Part shown: piece after piece, positions 8,269-17,119 of the stretch
Layout: each line of letters opens with the position of its first letter
Position numbering within the stretch: the stretch's first letter is position 1
Assembly (NCBI RefSeq): GCF_000024425.1
Contig: NC_013946.1
Span: forward strand, 434,001-498,000
DNA from: Meiothermus ruber DSM 1279
GTDB lineage: Bacteria; Deinococcota; Deinococci; Deinococcales; Thermaceae
Length of the DNA: 64,000 bases
Reading direction: 5' to 3'
The notes under the pieces: model-generated
Databases searched by the model: none
Told to the model about the DNA's origin: nothing
What the model saw: only the letters and a program-made list of their open reading frames with translations
Translations under genes and position numbers: made by a program

Positions 8269-9798
8269 ATGGCAAAGGCCTCCCGCGCCGCCTCCTGGCT
8301 GGCCCTGCCGGTGCTGGTGTTCCTGGCCCTGGCGCTGCTGTACCCTTTGGGGCGCATTGTGGCCCTGGGCCTGACCGAGGGGTTTATCGCCACGCTGGGA
8401 GATCCCTACTACCGCTCGAGGCTGCTCTGGAGCCTGGCCTATGGCCTGGGTTCCTCCTTGCTTTGTATTGGGATGGCCCTGCCCCTGGCCTACGCTTTTC
8501 GCTACCGCTTCCCGGGCCGGGACTTCTGGCTGGCCTTCTCAGTGGTGCCCTTTGTGCTGCCCACCCTGGTGGTGGCCATGGGTTTTTTAAGTCTGGTGGG
8601 CCCCCGGGGTCTGCTGGGCATCAACCTGTACGACACCCCCTGGATTCTGTTCTGGGCCAGCCTGCTCTATAACCTGGGCCTGGTTTTGCGCCCCTTGGTG
8701 GCCCTGCTGCCCATGCTGAGCACCCCCCTGCAGGCAGCCCGCACCCTGGGGGCCAGCCCCATACGGGCCTACCTGCGGGTGGGGATACCCCTTTTGACCC
8801 CGGCCCTGCTGTCCGGCGGAAGCCTGGTGTTCTTGTTTAGCTTTACCAGTTTTGGTGTGCCCCTGCTGCTGGGAGGGCCGGGGTGGGCCACGCTCGAGGT
8901 AGCCACCTATCAGGCCCTGGCCCAGCGCCTGGCCTTCCCGGAAGCCAGCGCACTGGTACTGATGCAGCTCGTGGTGACCGGCCTGGTGCTGTGGTTGTAC
9001 CTGCGCTTGCAGACGGGGTGGGTGGTGGGGCTCGAGGGCGCCGAAGCCCCTCTACCCCTCATGAGGGGCCGCGCTTTGGCTCTGGCCATCGGTGTGGCTG
9101 GGGTTTTTTTGCTGCTGTATAGTCCCTTGCTGGCGCTGGTATGGCGGGCACTGGAGCGTCCTGGGGCCTGGCTATCGGTGTGGCGCAACCCCGACTTTAC
9201 CCCAGGCCTGCTGGCCTTGCAAAACACCCTGGCCTTTGCCGGGGTGGCCCTGCTGGGGGTGCTGCCCGTGGGTTTTTTGTACGCCTATGCAGTCTGGCGG
9301 GGGGCCCGCTGGCTGGATGGGCTGGGCCTGCTGCCCCTGATGGTCTCACCGGTGGCCCTGGGCCTGGGCTACCTGCTGGTCTACCCCGGGCTTAGGGGCT
9401 CCATCTGGCTTTTGATAGGGGCCTACATCCTGCTCAGCTACCCCTTGCTCACCCGCACCCTGTTGCCGGCCCTGCAGGGGCTGCCCCAGGGGGTGCTCGA
9501 GGCCGCCCGGGTGTTGGGGGCCTCACCCTGGCGGCGGTTTATAGGGGTGGAATGGCCCCTGGTTCGCCCCTCGACCACCGCCGGCCTGGCCCTGGCCCTG
9601 GCGGCCATCCTGGGGGAGTTTGGGGCCACCCTCACCCTGCAACGCCCGGAATGGGCCACCCTGTCCCTGGCCATCTACGAGCGCCTGGGCCGGCCTGGGG
9701 CCACCCCCTTTTACGAGGCGGTGGTGCTGGCGGTGGCGCTGATGGCGCTGTGCACGGTTTTGCTCCTGGGGTTGCAGAAGGGCACCTGGGAGCGCTGA
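8269..9798 (+). CDS. thiP: Thiamine ABC transporter permease ThiP (fused double permease)
   Basis: About 509 residues with two copies of the binding-protein-dependent permease domain, each of about six TM helices. The EAA loops lie at AARTLGASPIRAYLRVGIPLL and AARVLGASPWRRFIGVEWPL. This fused layout is that of ThiP and FbpB. The position right after thiB and the shared riboswitch make thiamine or TPP the likely substrate. I chose ATG 8269; a TTG at 8257, two bases after the thiB stop, is an alternative. No thiQ ATPase gene follows; the next gene is convergent. Confidence 0.9.
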   Translation: MAKASRAASWLALPVLVFLALALLYPLGRIVALGLTEGFIATLGDPYYRSRLLWSLAYGLGSSLLCIGMALPLAYAFRYRFPGRDFWLAFSVVPFVLPTLVVAMGFLSLVGPRGLLGINLYDTPWILFWASLLYNLGLVLRPLVALLPMLSTPLQAARTLGASPIRAYLRVGIPLLTPALLSGGSLVFLFSFTSFGVPLLLGGPGWATLEVATYQALAQRLAFPEASALVLMQLVVTGLVLWLYLRLQTGWVVGLEGAEAPLPLMRGRALALAIGVAGVFLLLYSPLLALVWRALERPGAWLSVWRNPDFTPGLLALQNTLAFAGVALLGVLPVGFLYAYAVWRGARWLDGLGLLPLMVSPVALGLGYLLVYPGLRGSIWLLIGAYILLSYPLLTRTLLPALQGLPQGVLEAARVLGASPWRRFIGVEWPLVRPSTTAGLALALAAILGEFGATLTLQRPEWATLSLAIYERLGRPGATPFYEAVVLAVALMALCTVLLLGLQKGTWER

Positions 9799-9833
9799 TT
9801 CTTCCCCAAGAAAACGCTATTGACTGCGCGGGG

Positions 9834-10808
9834 CTAAGCCCGCACCTCCCGCCGCTGGAAGAGCACGTAGGCCACGGCGAAGAGCCCTATGGTGAGGGCG
9901 ATCAGGCCCGTAAGCTGCGGCCAGGCCAGGAGGAAGCTCTGCCCCAGGGGAAGGGGTGAGCCCAGCAAGGCCCCCTCGAGCTGGCTGATGAGCACCGGCC
10001 CCAGGCTGCGCACCCCAGGGTTGAGCAGGGCCTGAATGGCCTCGGCGTACAGGGTGTTGGGCGAAAGGCGTGAGAAAGCCAGCAGGGCCTCGGTCTGGCG
10101 CAGCTCGCTCTCGGGGTTGAAGGGGTCGAAAGGGGCCACAGCCTGGGCCAGCAACTGGGCAATGATGCCCCAGAACAGCGCGAAGAAGAGCCAGACCGCA
10201 ATGGCCGCCAGCGCCGAGGTGGCGGCGCTGCGGAAGAGCACCGAGGTGACCAGGGCAATCCCCAGCCAGACCCCGGTATAGGCCAGGGTGGCCAGCAAGA
10301 AGAGCAACGCCCGCGCGACCTCCTCGCTGCTGGGGGGTACGCCCAGGAAGATCAGGCTCAGCCCCACCACCAGCAAAAACAGGGCCAGCAGGATCAGGGC
10401 TATAGTAGCCAGCCCGGCTAAAAACTTGCCCCACAGCAGGGCATCGCGGTAGATGGGCTGGGCCAGGATGCGCGAAAGGGTGTTGCGGCTGTACTCACCG
10501 TTGATGGCATCAAAACCCAGGGCAATGGCGGCCAGGGGCAAAAAAAAGCTCAGGAAGGCCACAAACGAGGGCAGCGGATCCTGGGCCGCAGTAAAAACCC
10601 GCAGCAGGAGGAAGGGGTCTTCGCTGATGGTCTGGCGCAGGGTCTGGGCCCCGGCATAGACCGCCCCCACCGCCGAGAGCAGGATGAGCACCTCCAGGAT
10701 GCGCATCCGGGTGCTGCTCAGGTGGTCGGCCATCTCCTTGAAGAAAACTGCCCACAGCCCCGTCCAGGGCGAGCCTTCACGGCGACGCGAGGTAGAGCTA
10801 TGCTGCAT
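9834..10808 (-). CDS. ABC-2 type transporter permease (NosY-like)
   Basis: A 324-residue membrane protein with an N-terminal [20 protein letters not shown] helix and about six TM helices, as in the ABC-2 permeases of the NosY/YhaP type. The [26 protein letters not shown] segment is the common cytoplasmic loop. The start overlaps the end of the ATPase gene by 11 bases and uses an AGGAGG inside it, so the two subunits are co-translated. Substrate unknown. The exoprotein gene at the head of the operon suggests a role at the cell surface. Confidence 0.88.
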   Translation of the reverse strand: MQHSSTSRRREGSPWTGLWAVFFKEMADHLSSTRMRILEVLILLSAVGAVYAGAQTLRQTISEDPFLLLRVFTAAQDPLPSFVAFLSFFLPLAAIALGFDAINGEYSRNTLSRILAQPIYRDALLWGKFLAGLATIALILLALFLLVVGLSLIFLGVPPSSEEVARALLFLLATLAYTGVWLGIALVTSVLFRSAATSALAAIAVWLFFALFWGIIAQLLAQAVAPFDPFNPESELRQTEALLAFSRLSPNTLYAEAIQALLNPGVRSLGPVLISQLEGALLGSPLPLGQSFLLAWPQLTGLIALTIGLFAVAYVLFQRREVRA

Positions 10809-11727
10809 GGCGCACCTCCTGGAAATAGCGGGCGTACACCTCGTCCAGACTGGGCTGCTCCAGCACCAGGCTCTGGAGGGCAGCCCCGGCCTCGAGCACG
10901 GCTTTAGCCACCTGGGGGCGGATGTCCTGGGTGGCTTCCAGCCGCAGCCCCTGCCCCTCGGCCTGCACCCGGCTCACCTCGGGCAGGGCCTGAAGCCGCT
11001 CGGCCAGGCCGTTTAGGGGGGTGGCCTCGAGGCGGATGCGGTAGGCACCCCCCAGAACCCGCTGGGCCAGCTCCTCCACCCGTCCCTCCAGCACCAGTTT
11101 TCCCTTGTGGAACAGCCCCACCCGGTCGCAGATGGCCTGCACCTGGTGCAGCAGGTGCGAGGAGAGCAGCACCGTAATGCCCTCGGACTTAAGGCTGCGG
11201 ATAATCTGCAGGAATTCCTGGGCGGCCTCGGGGTCCAGGCCCAGGGTGGGCTCGTCCAGGATCACCACCTTGGGCTCTTTAAGCAGCACCTCGGCCAGTC
11301 CCAGGCGCTGGCGCATACCCCGCGAAAAAGCACCCACCGGGCGGTGGGCCACCTCGGTCAGCCCCATGCGCTCCAGCACCCGCTCCATGCGGGCCTTGGC
11401 CAGGGCAGGGGGCAGCCCGTTGAGCCGGGCGATGTAGGAGAGGTTCTCCCAGGCGCTCATCTCGCCATAAAACCCCACCGAGTCGGGCAGGTAGCCCACC
11501 TGCCGCTTGAGCGAGAGCGGTTCGCGCGCCGGGTCGAGGCCCAGCACCCGCACCTGGCCCGCGCTGGGCTCGGTGAGGCCCAGGAGCATCAGGATGGTGG
11601 TGGTTTTGCCGGAGCCGTTGGGGCCCAGCAGGCCATACACCTCGCCTGCCTCGATGCGGAGCTCGAGGCCCTCCACCGCCACCACCCTGCCGTAGCGTTT
11701 GGTTAGGCCTTGGGTCTCGATGACCAT
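10798..11727 (-). CDS. ABC transporter ATP-binding protein
   Basis: A 309-residue ABC ATPase. Walker A is GPNGSGKTT at about residues 38-46, the signature is [16 protein letters not shown], Walker B is [16 protein letters not shown], and the H-loop is LLSSHLL. A C-terminal extension of about 90 residues, with [15 protein letters not shown] and a small alpha/beta domain, is typical for the DrrA/NosF/CcmA type that pairs with ABC-2 permeases. The ATG at 11727 has AGGAGGG before it. It lies 8 bases after the NEW3-protein gene. Confidence 0.93.
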   Translation of the reverse strand: MVIETQGLTKRYGRVVAVEGLELRIEAGEVYGLLGPNGSGKTTTILMLLGLTEPSAGQVRVLGLDPAREPLSLKRQVGYLPDSVGFYGEMSAWENLSYIARLNGLPPALAKARMERVLERMGLTEVAHRPVGAFSRGMRQRLGLAEVLLKEPKVVILDEPTLGLDPEAAQEFLQIIRSLKSEGITVLLSSHLLHQVQAICDRVGLFHKGKLVLEGRVEELAQRVLGGAYRIRLEATPLNGLAERLQALPEVSRVQAEGQGLRLEATQDIRPQVAKAVLEAGAALQSLVLEQPSLDEVYARYFQEVRHAA

Positions 11728-11735
11728 GGGCCCTC

Positions 11736-12875
11736 CTAGCGCCGCCCAAAGCGTGAGACCGCGAACCCCACCGCACCGACCGCCACCGCAATCAGGGCCA
11801 CCCCGATCAGCCCCCACAGGGTGGAGGTCTGCACGGTCACCCGGTAATCGGCCGAGGCCTGGGCTCCTTCGGCGCTGGCCCGTAGGGTCAGCATGTAGTC
11901 GCCTGCAACGGCCCGGGAGGAGGGCTTGATGCGGGCGGTAACCTCCGACTCGGCCCCTGGGGCCAGCCGCTCGATCTTGTCGGGCTCAAACCTGACCTCC
12001 CAGCCCGAAGGCTCGCTGGCGGAAAGCTCGAGGTTCTCTGCCGGGGCGCTGCCGTTGTTCTTGACTACCAGCTTGATGGGGTTCTCACGCCCGGCATAGG
12101 CCCGCCCTGAGAGCCGCTCCTCCGGCGTGGAGAGGCTCAGCTCGACCTGGCCGGTGATATCCAGGTTCACGGCCAGCTCGGCCTTGGCCTCCCCGGCCAG
12201 GGCCCGCAGGGTAACGGCATAAACTTTGGCCTCCACCTGCCTGGGGGGGGTGACCTGAACCTCCAGATCGCGGCTTTCCCCGGCTTTTAAGGGCAGGCTG
12301 TTGATCTCCTGGCCGCCAAAGGCGGTGCTGAAGCTCACCCGGAAGTTCTCGGGGGCGTCGGCCTCGAGGTTGACCAGCAAATCCTGGTCGCTCTCGTTTC
12401 GAAGGGTAACCCGGTAGCGGAAGCTGGCGGTGGGGGTGCCTTTGAGCACGGGGAGCTCGGTCTCGAGGGATAGCCGCTTGGGCAGCACCTGGCCCAGCGT
12501 GAGGGCAATGGGGAGCTCGGCCCGTACCCCGCTGCCCTCGGCCACCAGCCGGAAGCGGTAGGTGCCGGCTCGCACGTTTTGCGGCGGTTCAAGCCGCAGG
12601 GAAAGGCTCTGCTCTCCATCGGGCAGCACATACACCGCGCCCACCACCCGGCCCCCGCCCAGCAGGCTGGCCTTCCAGCCCGGGGCCAGCTCGGCGACCC
12701 GCACCTGCACGGTCTGGGGCGGCAGGTTGTAGCCCTTGAGGGTGATGGGTAGGCTGATGGTTTCACCCAACCGCACGCTTTGCGAGGGGTAGGGCGTGTA
12801 CAGGGCCAGACCACGGAACCCCTGGGCCAGGCCCAGGCTCATCATCAGCAGCAAGAGCGCAAGTAGGCGTGGCAT
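11736..12875 (-). CDS. Secreted membrane-anchored protein with NEW3-type beta domains
   Basis: A 379-residue protein. It has a signal peptide (residues 1-18), three or more beta-sandwich repeats and a C-terminal TM helix with a basic tail (about residues 353-379, ending FGRR), so it would sit outside the cell anchored in the membrane. Phrases such as [20 protein letters not shown] and [24 protein letters not shown] are typical of NEW3/COG1470 proteins, which are often encoded beside ABC-2 exporters. GGAGG precedes the ATG. The downstream ATPase and permease genes are co-oriented and tightly spaced. The function is not known. Confidence 0.75.
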   Translation of the reverse strand: MPRLLALLLLMMSLGLAQGFRGLALYTPYPSQSVRLGETISLPITLKGYNLPPQTVQVRVAELAPGWKASLLGGGRVVGAVYVLPDGEQSLSLRLEPPQNVRAGTYRFRLVAEGSGVRAELPIALTLGQVLPKRLSLETELPVLKGTPTASFRYRVTLRNESDQDLLVNLEADAPENFRVSFSTAFGGQEINSLPLKAGESRDLEVQVTPPRQVEAKVYAVTLRALAGEAKAELAVNLDITGQVELSLSTPEERLSGRAYAGRENPIKLVVKNNGSAPAENLELSASEPSGWEVRFEPDKIERLAPGAESEVTARIKPSSRAVAGDYMLTLRASAEGAQASADYRVTVQTSTLWGLIGVALIAVAVGAVGFAVSRFGRR

Positions 12876-12932
12876 GCTTCACCTCCGCACGAAGTTTTTC
12901 ACCTGTGAATCTAGAAAAGAAAGATGAAATGT

Positions 12933-12960
12933 ACATTAAAAGCATAACGATACTTGACAA
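12933..12960 (-). promoter_or_regulatory. Candidate divergent promoter of the NEW3/ABC operon
   Basis: On the minus strand TTGTCA (12960-12955), a 16-base spacer, then TAATGT (12938-12933). The -35 overlaps that of the hsp20 promoter on the other strand. It is weaker than the hsp20 promoter. Confidence 0.4.
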
Positions 12961-12973
12961 TATTATGCTCAAC
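12953..12973 (+). promoter_or_regulatory. HAIR-like (HspR) operator candidate
   Basis: CTTGACA, seven bases, then GCTCAAC. The HspR operator HAIR is CTTGAGT-N7-ACTCAAG; ten of fourteen bases agree and the spacing is exact. It covers the -35 box of the hsp20 promoter. Confidence 0.5.
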
Positions 12974-12982
12974 TTTTATAAT
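12954..12982 (+). promoter_or_regulatory. Consensus sigma-A promoter of hsp20
   Basis: TTGACA (12954-12959), exactly 17 bases, TATAAT (12977-12982). Both boxes match the consensus perfectly, the only such pair I found in the window. Confidence 0.88.
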
Positions 12983-13033
12983 AAGCGACTGTAGGGAATC
13001 TGATAACAAAGCCCTACGAAAGGAGGTTTCAGT

Positions 13034-13501
13034 ATGCTGGACATTGTTCGGAACGTACCTGTTCAGACGATGCCTCTGCGGAGCTGGAATCTCTCGAGCG
13101 TAAACGACTTCTTCCATGAGTTCGACCGGCTCTGGAACGAGGTGACGACATCCCTGGGCAGCGCATGGCCCGCTGGTGTCTACCCCTACGATCTTTACGA
13201 GACTGGGGACAGCCTGGTGCTGGAGATGGCGGTGCCGGGCCTGCGCAAAGACGACCTCGAGGTACGCCTGGAAGGCAACCGGCTGACCATCCGGGGTACT
13301 TACCCAGAGGCCCAGGGCAGCGATGAGCGCCGCTACTGGTCGCGGGGTCTGCCGCGCGGCAGCTTCGTGCAGAGCCTGACCCTACCCGCCTCGGTGGAGG
13401 TGGACAAGATTCAGGCCACCATCACCGATGGCCTCCTGCGCCTGACCCTGCCCAAGGTGGAGCAGGCCCGCGTGCGCAAGATCGCCATCAGCGCGGCCTA
13501 A
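13034..13501 (+). CDS. hsp20: Small heat-shock protein, Hsp20/alpha-crystallin family
   Basis: A 155-residue chaperone. The N-terminal arm carries NDFFHEFDRLWNE. The alpha-crystallin domain spans about residues 45-140, with YDLYETGDSLVLEMAVPGL, LEVRLEGNRLTIRG and the GLLRLTLPK strand followed by the ARVRKIAIS tail, the usual I-x-I type end. These proteins hold unfolding proteins in large oligomers without ATP. AGGAGG lies eight bases before the ATG. A consensus promoter and a HAIR-like site upstream imply heat-inducible repression. Confidence 0.94.
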   Translation: MLDIVRNVPVQTMPLRSWNLSSVNDFFHEFDRLWNEVTTSLGSAWPAGVYPYDLYETGDSLVLEMAVPGLRKDDLEVRLEGNRLTIRGTYPEAQGSDERRYWSRGLPRGSFVQSLTLPASVEVDKIQATITDGLLRLTLPKVEQARVRKIAISAA

Positions 13502-13524
13502 GCAAGCCGGCTTTTCTCAAAGCG

Positions 13525-13558
13525 CAGCTCCATAGCTCATGGAGCTGTGTCATTTTTT
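13525..13558. terminator. Intrinsic terminator between hsp20 and the MFS gene
   Basis: A 9-bp stem CAGCTCCAT (13525-13533)/ATGGAGCTG (13539-13547) with a 5-base loop, then TGTCATTTTTT. It serves hsp20 and lies just past the stop of the convergent MFS gene. Confidence 0.8.
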
Positions 13559-14695
13559 AACTTGCAGGAGCCCGGCGAGCAGAGAAATCAGCACGGCCAG
13601 CCCCGCTACCGCCATAAAAGATACCCGCAGCGAGGTCACCTGGGCCACCAGGCCGATCAGGGGCGGCCCGCTCAAAAACCCCAGGTAGCCCAGCGTTGCC
13701 ACCGAAGCCAGCGCCACCCCGGGCTGCACCCCCGGCACCCTGCCGGCGGCGCTGAACACCAGGGGAAACAAGGTGCAGTAACCCAGCCCGATCAGCACAA
13801 AGCCCAGCATGGCGACCTCGGGGCGGTTGGTAACAAGCGTGGTTATGAAACCGCTGGCGGCCAGCAGGCCACCGGCTCGAGCCATCGCCACCGGCCCAAA
13901 CCGATGTATGAGGGCGTCGCCGCTCAGGCGGCCCACCACCATGGCCACCGAAAACGCCGAGAAGGCCAGCGCGGCCACGGCCTCGCTGGTGCCCATCTCG
14001 TGCTTCATGAATACCGCGCTCCAGTCGGCCACAGCCCCCTCGCCCAGGCCGGTGCAGAACACGATCAAGCCCAGGCCCAGCAGCACCCCTCGAGGCCAGA
14101 CAAAGCGCGGCCCGCTCGCGGCTGGTCGAACCTCGAGCAGGTATCGAGTGGCCGCCAGCATCAGCAGCCCCGTGACCAGGGCCGTCCAGGCAAAGAAGGG
14201 CAGCGGTGCCAGTCCGCCCGCTGCGGCGGCCCCTCCCAGGGCGGCCCCTACCAGGCCCCCCAGGCTAAACAGCGCATGGAAACTGGACATAATGGGCCGG
14301 GTGTAGCGTTTTTCAACCTCCACGGCCTGGGCGTTCATGGCGATGTCCATGGCCGCGTTGGCGAAGCCAAATACAAACAGAGCCAGGCCCAGCGCCCAGC
14401 CGTTGGGGGCCAGGGCCAGCAGGGGTAGCGCGGCGCAGTTGCTCATGGCGGCCCAGGCCAGCACCGGTCGGCTGCCCCAGCGCGCGATCAGCCAGCCGGT
14501 TAGGGGCATGGCCAGCACCAGTCCGATGGGGCCTCCCATCAGCACCAGGCCCAGCTCGCCGGCGTTCAGGCCTAGCTGCTGCTTGATGGCCGGAATGCGT
14601 GAAACCCAGGCGGCCAGCACCAGACCGCATATAAAAAAAGTTACATAGATGGCCTTCCGAGCCGGAGCGAGTTGATTGGGGGCTGCGGTACTCAA
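13550..14695 (-). CDS. MFS transporter
   Basis: A 381-residue major facilitator with about 12 TM helices. The loop after TM2 reads LTGWLIARWGSRPVLAWAA (MFS motif A type), and FANAAMDIAMNAQAVEVEKRY and MSSFHALFSLGGLVGAALGG resemble the YbjJ-like MFS subgroup. It starts at TTG 14695 with AAAGGA eight bases upstream; no closer ATG gives a full TM1. The substrate is unknown. The gene is separated by 29 bases from the next gene upstream, the cupin. Confidence 0.85.
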   Translation of the reverse strand: MSTAAPNQLAPARKAIYVTFFICGLVLAAWVSRIPAIKQQLGLNAGELGLVLMGGPIGLVLAMPLTGWLIARWGSRPVLAWAAMSNCAALPLLALAPNGWALGLALFVFGFANAAMDIAMNAQAVEVEKRYTRPIMSSFHALFSLGGLVGAALGGAAAAGGLAPLPFFAWTALVTGLLMLAATRYLLEVRPAASGPRFVWPRGVLLGLGLIVFCTGLGEGAVADWSAVFMKHEMGTSEAVAALAFSAFSVAMVVGRLSGDALIHRFGPVAMARAGGLLAASGFITTLVTNRPEVAMLGFVLIGLGYCTLFPLVFSAAGRVPGVQPGVALASVATLGYLGFLSGPPLIGLVAQVTSLRVSFMAVAGLAVLISLLAGLLQVKK

Positions 14696-14724
14696 CGGGT
14701 GTTCCTTTCTTGACGCATCGTCTC

Positions 14725-15225
14725 TTAGCGGGTCAGCCGTTCGATGAGGGGGCGGTGTTGCGGAAATTGCTGTACCAGGGCTCCGCGTTGGGCCAGCTCG
14801 AGGTCGGCGAACTCGAAGCCGGGGGCCATGGTGCAGCCTACCAGCGCATAGCTTCCAGGGGTGTCCAGGCTGGCGGCCAACCAGCAGCCGGCAGGAACCG
14901 TCGCCTGGAAGCGGTGCCCTTTGCTGGGATCAGGGCCCAGGGATAGCGACGAAAGCGTGCCTTGGGGTGAGATGAGCCACAGGGTCAGGGGAGCGCCGCT
15001 GTAGAAATGCCAGACTTCGTCGCTTTTGAGCCGGTGAAAGGCCGAAAAATCGGGGTGTTCGAGCAAAAAGTAGATGGCCGTGGAAAAAGTCCGCGGGCCG
15101 TCAAAACGGGGGGGTAGGTGAGGCTGCGCGATAAGCTCGCTGGATACGTAGGTCTGGCGATAGAAGCCACCCTCGAGATGGGGTTGCAGGCCAAGGTGCT
15201 CCACCCAGAATTTAGCGCTATACAT
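14725..15225 (-). CDS. Cupin DUF985 family protein
   Basis: A 166-residue cupin of the DUF985 (Cupin_5) family. LQPHLEGGFYRQTYVSSEL, FSTAIYFLLEHPDFSAFHRL, SDEVWHFYSGAPLTLWLI and VPAGCWLAASL are the family blocks; the His and Glu of these strands line the cupin pocket. I start at ATG 15225 because GGAGG stands six bases before it; a GTG at 15243 overlapping the previous stop is possible. The biochemical role of the family is not established. It is probably co-transcribed with the DUF2227 gene. Confidence 0.85.
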   Translation of the reverse strand: MYSAKFWVEHLGLQPHLEGGFYRQTYVSSELIAQPHLPPRFDGPRTFSTAIYFLLEHPDFSAFHRLKSDEVWHFYSGAPLTLWLISPQGTLSSLSLGPDPSKGHRFQATVPAGCWLAASLDTPGSYALVGCTMAPGFEFADLELAQRGALVQQFPQHRPLIERLTR

Positions 15226-15239
15226 GAGCAGCCTCCGGT

Positions 15240-15761
15240 TCACCGCTGGCGACGGCGCCTGTTTGCAAAGATCCGACCGCTATCAGGCCAGATGCCGTCG
15301 GCAATGAGATGCAACCATTGCGAGGCATAATACCCCAGAACCAGTGCCCAGATAACCTCCTGGGGTGGGGCCTTGAAGTGGGGTTGCAGGTGGATGTTCA
15401 GCCCCAGGTAGCTCGAGAGGGTGGTGAAGAACCAGTACACCAGCACGCCCATTGCGCCCAGGTACAGAATCCGGGTTAGGGGGCCCACCACCCAGGTGTG
15501 CGAAAGACCCCGATGGGTAAACATCCAGCCATAGGGCACCCAGAGCCAGCCCATCCAGCCCCAGCGCCCCTTGGCCCGCACCTGTTGCTCAGCCAGATCT
15601 AGGTCGGGGGTGATGAGGAAGGTTCCTAGCAGGTAGCTGCCCATAAAGGCCACCGCCACCGGCTGGGGAACCTCGAGGTCTTGCCGATAGACCCAGTAGG
15701 CGGCTGTGGCCAGTCCTAAGACGCTGAGATTGATGGCTTCGTGAACGCGACCCGAAGGCAC
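15240..15761 (-). CDS. DUF2227-type membrane protein
   Basis: A 173-residue membrane protein. PSGRVHEAIN at the N-terminus, TPDLDL, a THRGLSHTWVVGP segment and a late H-ADGIWP pattern give the repeated His/Asp residues of the DUF2227/membrane-bound hydrolase-like group, which may bind a metal. Four hydrophobic segments are visible. The start is GTG 15761. The stop overlaps the alternative GTG of the cupin gene. Function unknown. Confidence 0.7.
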   Translation of the reverse strand: MPSGRVHEAINLSVLGLATAAYWVYRQDLEVPQPVAVAFMGSYLLGTFLITPDLDLAEQQVRAKGRWGWMGWLWVPYGWMFTHRGLSHTWVVGPLTRILYLGAMGVLVYWFFTTLSSYLGLNIHLQPHFKAPPQEVIWALVLGYYASQWLHLIADGIWPDSGRIFANRRRRQR

Positions 15762-15990
15762 GGCTGTAGTTTACGTGTTTGGGGGAATAAGAGGGGCTCT
15801 TGATTCCCAATTGACCCTGGAGCGGCATCCCGGGTAGAGCGGCGATAAATTTGTTTTTATCAGAAATTTTGCACCAATATAGCAAATGGCGAAATCTGGA
15901 AAATCTAGAAAAATGCTGTTTTGAACAGGTTTAAAAACACAAACGGCTGCCTGGAAAAACCGGTCTCATCTTTAGCCTTCGGGGTTCTGG

Positions 15991-15996
15991 TAGACT
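15991..15996 (+). promoter_or_regulatory. -10 box of the tetR-carD operon (leaderless type)
   Basis: TAGACT lies 8 bases before the GTG at 16005 with no ribosome site between. The 220 bases upstream are A/T-rich and contain no gene that I can support. Confidence 0.45.
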
Positions 15997-16004
15997 TTGT
16001 AGCC

Positions 16005-16568
16005 GTGACCGTGGAGGCTCGGACTGCCCCCAAACGCGAAGCAATCCTCGAGGCAACCATCCGAGTGTTGAGGGATCGGGGGTTGTCGGGGCTCAAAGTC
16101 GAGGAGGTAGCCCGGGAAGCCGAGGTCGGCAAAGGCACGGTTTATCTCTACTTCCAAGATAAACAAGACCTGCTCAAGGCGCTGGTGGAACACCACACCT
16201 TTACCTACTACCGCAAGGTGGAGGAAGTGGTGAGCCGCGGTGGCCCCTTTCGTGAGCGCCTGGCCGAGGTGCTGCGACTTCGGGTGGACTGGGTGGAGGA
16301 GTGGCGCGGTTTGTGGGCGGCTGTAGCCCGAGAGGCCCAGCCTGAGGACACCACAGGCTGGCTCAGGGGTATGCACGAGCACTACCAGCGCTTGCTGGAG
16401 AGGCTGGTGCAGGAAGGTAAAGCCAGGGGGGAGGTGCGGTCTGAACTCGACACCTGCCTGACCGCCGCCAGCATTGCGGCCCTGGCCTGTAATCCCCAGC
16501 TCGAGTTTCCACGGGAAGCCTACCTCGAGCACCTGCTCGAGGTACTACTGAAAGGAGTGGCGTTGTGA
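16005..16568 (+). CDS. TetR family transcriptional regulator
   Basis: About 187 residues. The N-terminal TetR helix-turn-helix reads KREAILEATIRVLRDRGLSG, then VEEVAREAEVGKGTVYLYF, a near-perfect family match. The C-terminal ligand domain has no assigned ligand. I use GTG 16005; the frame is open 28 codons further up, but that part is low-quality coding. Its stop overlaps the carD start (GTGA), so the two are co-translated. Confidence 0.9.
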   Translation: MTVEARTAPKREAILEATIRVLRDRGLSGLKVEEVAREAEVGKGTVYLYFQDKQDLLKALVEHHTFTYYRKVEEVVSRGGPFRERLAEVLRLRVDWVEEWRGLWAAVAREAQPEDTTGWLRGMHEHYQRLLERLVQEGKARGEVRSELDTCLTAASIAALACNPQLEFPREAYLEHLLEVLLKGVAL

Positions 16569-17059
16569 GCGAATACCGTCCAGGAGACAAGGTTGTTTTG
16601 CCGCCGTATGGTGTAGGAGTGGTGGCGGGGATCGCCCAGCGTTCGGTGGCTGGCTCGGACAGAGCCTATTATCAAGTTGATTTCCCTGGAACCCGCTCGA
16701 AGGCTTATGTGCCCGTAGAAGCGCCGCAAACCACCCGTTTGCGTCGGGCCTTGTCGCCGGATCAGGTAAACGAGATTCTAGCCTTGCTACAAGAAGGCCG
16801 ACTGCCCCTGCCCCGTCAGTGGGCTGCCCGCCACCGCAAGACCACCGAGATCCTGGCCGATGGCGACCCTTTCCGCATTGCCACCCTGGCCGGTCAACTC
16901 CGGGCCTGGGAACTTGAAAAGGGCCTGCCCGATCTCGACCGTCAAGCCCTTCGCCGGGCCATGCACCTTCTGGCAGAGGAAATTTCGCAGGTGCTCGAGA
17001 TCACCCTCGACGAAGCCCGCAAGCTCTTCGAAGAAGCCGTGGGCGAGAGCCTAAACTAA
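16565..17059 (+). CDS. carD: RNA polymerase-binding transcription factor CarD
   Basis: A 164-residue CarD/CdnL protein. Residues 1-66 form the RNA-polymerase interaction domain (YRPGDKVVLPPYGVGVV). The helical C-terminal domain has the Trp at position 86 (RQWAARHRK), which in the Thermus protein wedges into the upstream edge of the promoter bubble. It stabilises open complexes and is global in action. The GTG start overlaps the stop of the tetR gene. Confidence 0.95.
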   Translation: MSEYRPGDKVVLPPYGVGVVAGIAQRSVAGSDRAYYQVDFPGTRSKAYVPVEAPQTTRLRRALSPDQVNEILALLQEGRLPLPRQWAARHRKTTEILADGDPFRIATLAGQLRAWELEKGLPDLDRQALRRAMHLLAEEISQVLEITLDEARKLFEEAVGESLN

Positions 17060-17075
17060 AAAAGCAAAACAACGC

Positions 17076-17107
17076 CAATCGGTAGGGCCGGCCGGCCCTA
17101 CCGATTG
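17076..17107. terminator. Bidirectional terminator between carD and apgM
   Basis: A perfect 32-base palindrome (16-bp arms, from CAATCGG to CCGATTG). The minus-strand side is followed by a T-rich tail (complement of 17058-17072), so it best serves apgM. The plus side has only a weak tail. Confidence 0.75.
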
Positions 17108-17119
17108 ATCTTAACAGCA

